From Aliiroseovarius sediminis (GTDB lineage Bacteria > Pseudomonadota > Alphaproteobacteria > Rhodobacterales > Rhodobacteraceae), in contig NZ_JALBYP010000018.1 of assembly GCF_022678485.1 (NCBI RefSeq), forward strand, positions 124,001 through 188,000: DNA of 64,000 nucleotides, given 5' to 3'. Numbering within the stretch: position 1 is the first letter of the stretch; each line of letters begins with the position of its first letter. Below the pieces are notes generated by a model. The model saw nothing but the letters and a program-made list of their open reading frames with translations, was not told the DNA's origin and searched no databases. Shown here in pieces: positions 62,622 through 64,000 of the stretch. The position numbers and the translations under genes are program-made.

Positions 62622-63209
62622 ATGGCACGTAAAACCGGATCACATAGCGAAATCACAGGCCCCAAGGTGCGCGAGGCGGCCCTTGCCCTGTTTGCGCAGC
62701 ATGGGTTCGCTGCCGTCTCGATGCGCCAGATCGCGGCTGAGGTCGGCGTGCAGGCCGGGGCGCTTTATCTTTATACGAAAGACAAGCAAAGCCTGCTGTT
62801 TGACCTGATGCAGTCGCATATGGATGATCTGTTGGCCGCGTGGCAGGCCGAGCCCAAAGGCGATGGCGCGCTGGCACATCTTGAAGCCTTCGCCCGGTTT
62901 CACATCCGCTTTCACCTTGAACGCCCCGACGCGGTGTTCATTGCGTATATGGAGCTTCGCAACCTCTCGGACGACAACTTCGCGGCGATCGAGGCGCTGC
63001 GCCGGACCTATGAGGGCGAGTTGGAGGCGATCCTGCGCGCAGGGCACGCCGAAAGTGTGATCCACGCGCCTGATATCCGGCTGACCACTATGGCACTGAT
63101 TGCCATGCTGACCGGGGTCAACACCTGGTATCGGGACGGGGGGCGGCTGTCGCGCGATGCGGTGGCGGACATCTATTGGGACATGGTGCGCGGTGCAGTC
63201 GGGGCATGA
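62622..63209 (+). CDS. TetR/AcrR-family transcriptional regulator
   Basis: A 195-residue repressor. The N-terminal helix-turn-helix covers VREAALALFAQHGFAAVSMRQIAAEVGVQAGALYLYTKDKQSLL (core MRQIAAEVGVQAGALYLY), the classic TetR pattern. A helical ligand-binding domain follows, with RFHIRFHLERPDAVFIAYMELRNLS in the middle. CAAGGCGCC precedes the ATG. The palindromic site in its promoter recurs before ivd, so the likely regulon includes the leucine degradation operon. The inducer may be an acyl-CoA or branched-chain acid (inference). Confidence 0.88.
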   Translation: MARKTGSHSEITGPKVREAALALFAQHGFAAVSMRQIAAEVGVQAGALYLYTKDKQSLLFDLMQSHMDDLLAAWQAEPKGDGALAHLEAFARFHIRFHLERPDAVFIAYMELRNLSDDNFAAIEALRRTYEGELEAILRAGHAESVIHAPDIRLTTMALIAMLTGVNTWYRDGGRLSRDAVADIYWDMVRGAVGA

Positions 63210-63260
63210 TACGGCGCGCGGCCACTGGACTCTGACGCCCTTCGCGCCGATATATAGAAC

Positions 63261-64000
63261 ATGTCGCTTCCACCCGGTTTCCTAGATGAATTGCGCAATC
63301 GTCTGAGCCTGTCGCAGGTTGTCGGGCGCAAGGTCATATGGGACCAGCGAAAATCCAATCAGGCCAAGGGTGATATGTGGGCGCCATGCCCGTTCCATCA
63401 GGAAGCAACGCCTTCGTTTCACGTAGATGACCGCAAGGGTTATTACTATTGCTTTGGCTGTCACCAGAAGGGCGACGCGATTTCGTTCGTGCGCGAGACC
63501 GAGAATGTCGGCTTTATGGAGGCCGTCGAGATTCTGGCGGGCGAGGCCGGAATGCAGATGCCCGCCCGCGACCCCAAGGCAAAGGAAAAGGCCGACCACC
63601 GCACGCAGTTGGTTGAGGTGATGGAAATGGCGGTAAACCATTTCCGACTGATGCTGAAAACCGGTGCGGGCACCGCGGCGCGCGAATATCTGACCCGCCG
63701 GGGGTTAAGCGATGCCGCGCTGGATCGCTGGGAAATCGGCTTTGCGCCCGATGCGTGGCAGGGGCTTTGGGACCACCTGAAAAGCAAGGGGGTCGAGGAC
63801 GACCTGATCCTTGGCGCAGGGCTGGCCAAACCCAGCAATAAGGGCAGCAAACCCTATGACACTTTCCGGGGTCGCATCCTGTTCCCGATCCGTGACGCCC
63901 GTGGCCGCGCAATTGCATTCGGGGGCCGCGCGATGGACCCCGAGGAAAGCGCAAAATACCTGAACTCGCCGCAAACCGATCTGTTCGACAAGGGCCGCAG
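63261..64000 (+). CDS. dnaG: DNA primase (3' truncated by window edge)
   Basis: The frame is open to the end of the window: 246 residues of a protein normally about 600-650 long. The N-terminal CHC2 zinc-binding domain is clear (CPFHQEATPSF, then YYCFGCHQKGDAISF). It is followed by the start of the TOPRIM-containing core with LTRRGLSDAALDRWEIGFAP and GRILFPIRDARGRAIAFGGR. It makes RNA primers for replication. It follows the TetR gene by 51 bases on the same strand. In many bacteria rpoD lies downstream, beyond this window. Confidence 0.95.
   Translation, partial: MSLPPGFLDELRNRLSLSQVVGRKVIWDQRKSNQAKGDMWAPCPFHQEATPSFHVDDRKGYYYCFGCHQKGDAISFVRETENVGFMEAVEILAGEAGMQMPARDPKAKEKADHRTQLVEVMEMAVNHFRLMLKTGAGTAAREYLTRRGLSDAALDRWEIGFAPDAWQGLWDHLKSKGVEDDLILGAGLAKPSNKGSKPYDTFRGRILFPIRDARGRAIAFGGRAMDPEESAKYLNSPQTDLFDKGR

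Overview
This 64 kb window is chromosomal DNA of a GC-rich alphaproteobacterium. It most likely belongs to the Rhodobacterales (Roseobacter/Rhodobacter group). The reasons are a complete nuo operon with inserted extra genes, a long C-terminally extended NuoE, the nuoN-birA-coaX-rnj order, a biotin ligase without a DNA-binding domain, DUF3572 beside a PleD-like regulator, and an intergenic element (GC-rich hairpin plus GGATATTT and GGCCAGA blocks) that I associate with this order. I see no insertion sequence, prophage, CRISPR array or rRNA. The window starts inside a DUF3422 gene and ends inside dnaG.

Layout. Positions 1-12.8 kb hold housekeeping and mixed genes: a YeeE-type sulfur transporter, an M20 amidohydrolase, moaA, a lipoprotein followed by an acyl-CoA synthetase, an AlkD-like repair protein, glmS-glmU (amino-sugar precursors), a Gph-like phosphatase and a DegT-type aminotransferase. 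Positions 12.99-20.65 kb form a leucine/isovalerate degradation operon: ivd, a secreted LprI-like protein, mccB, mccA, a GST, mvaB and a methylglutaconyl-CoA hydratase. Together they take isovaleryl-CoA to acetyl-CoA and acetoacetate. Positions 20.97-42.16 kb form one long same-strand run. It encodes all 14 complex I subunits (nuoA-N) interleaved with a sulfotransferase, a membrane protein sharing NuoE's extra domain, two small nuo-associated genes and a carboxymuconolactone decarboxylase-like protein, and continues into birA, coaX and rnj. It ends at a clear bidirectional terminator.

Positions 42.2-50.2 kb carry a DEAD-box helicase, prfC, an SDR, an aldo/keto reductase, a lipocalin, an EamA transporter, a Nudix hydrolase and DUF983. 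Positions 50.4-52.6 kb are a periplasmic EF-hand protein followed by an ECF sigma factor, a membrane protein and a heavy-metal-sensor-like protein, resembling the CnrHYX signalling layout. Positions 52.6-56.8 kb are rich in c-di-GMP signalling. They hold a PleD-like diguanylate cyclase whose first receiver domain lacks the phosphoacceptor Asp, and an H-NOX-like protein translationally coupled to an HNOBA-GGDEF cyclase. The H-NOX-like protein has Arg where the haem-ligating His should be. Positions 57.0-62.5 kb run on the minus strand: hom, a ceramidase-family membrane protein, glpX, recJ and tRNA-Glu. A TetR regulator and the start of dnaG close the window.

The strongest leads are: (1) the H-NOX-like/diguanylate cyclase pair with a missing haem ligand; (2) a TGAAC-N4-GTTCA palindrome found both in front of the leucine operon and in front of the TetR gene 50 kb away, suggesting a regulator-target pair; (3) two nearly identical helix-hairpin-helix modules on NuoE and on a neighbouring membrane protein; (4) mutually exclusive hairpins upstream of the M20 amidohydrolase; and (5) a sulfotransferase gene spliced tightly between nuoC and nuoD.
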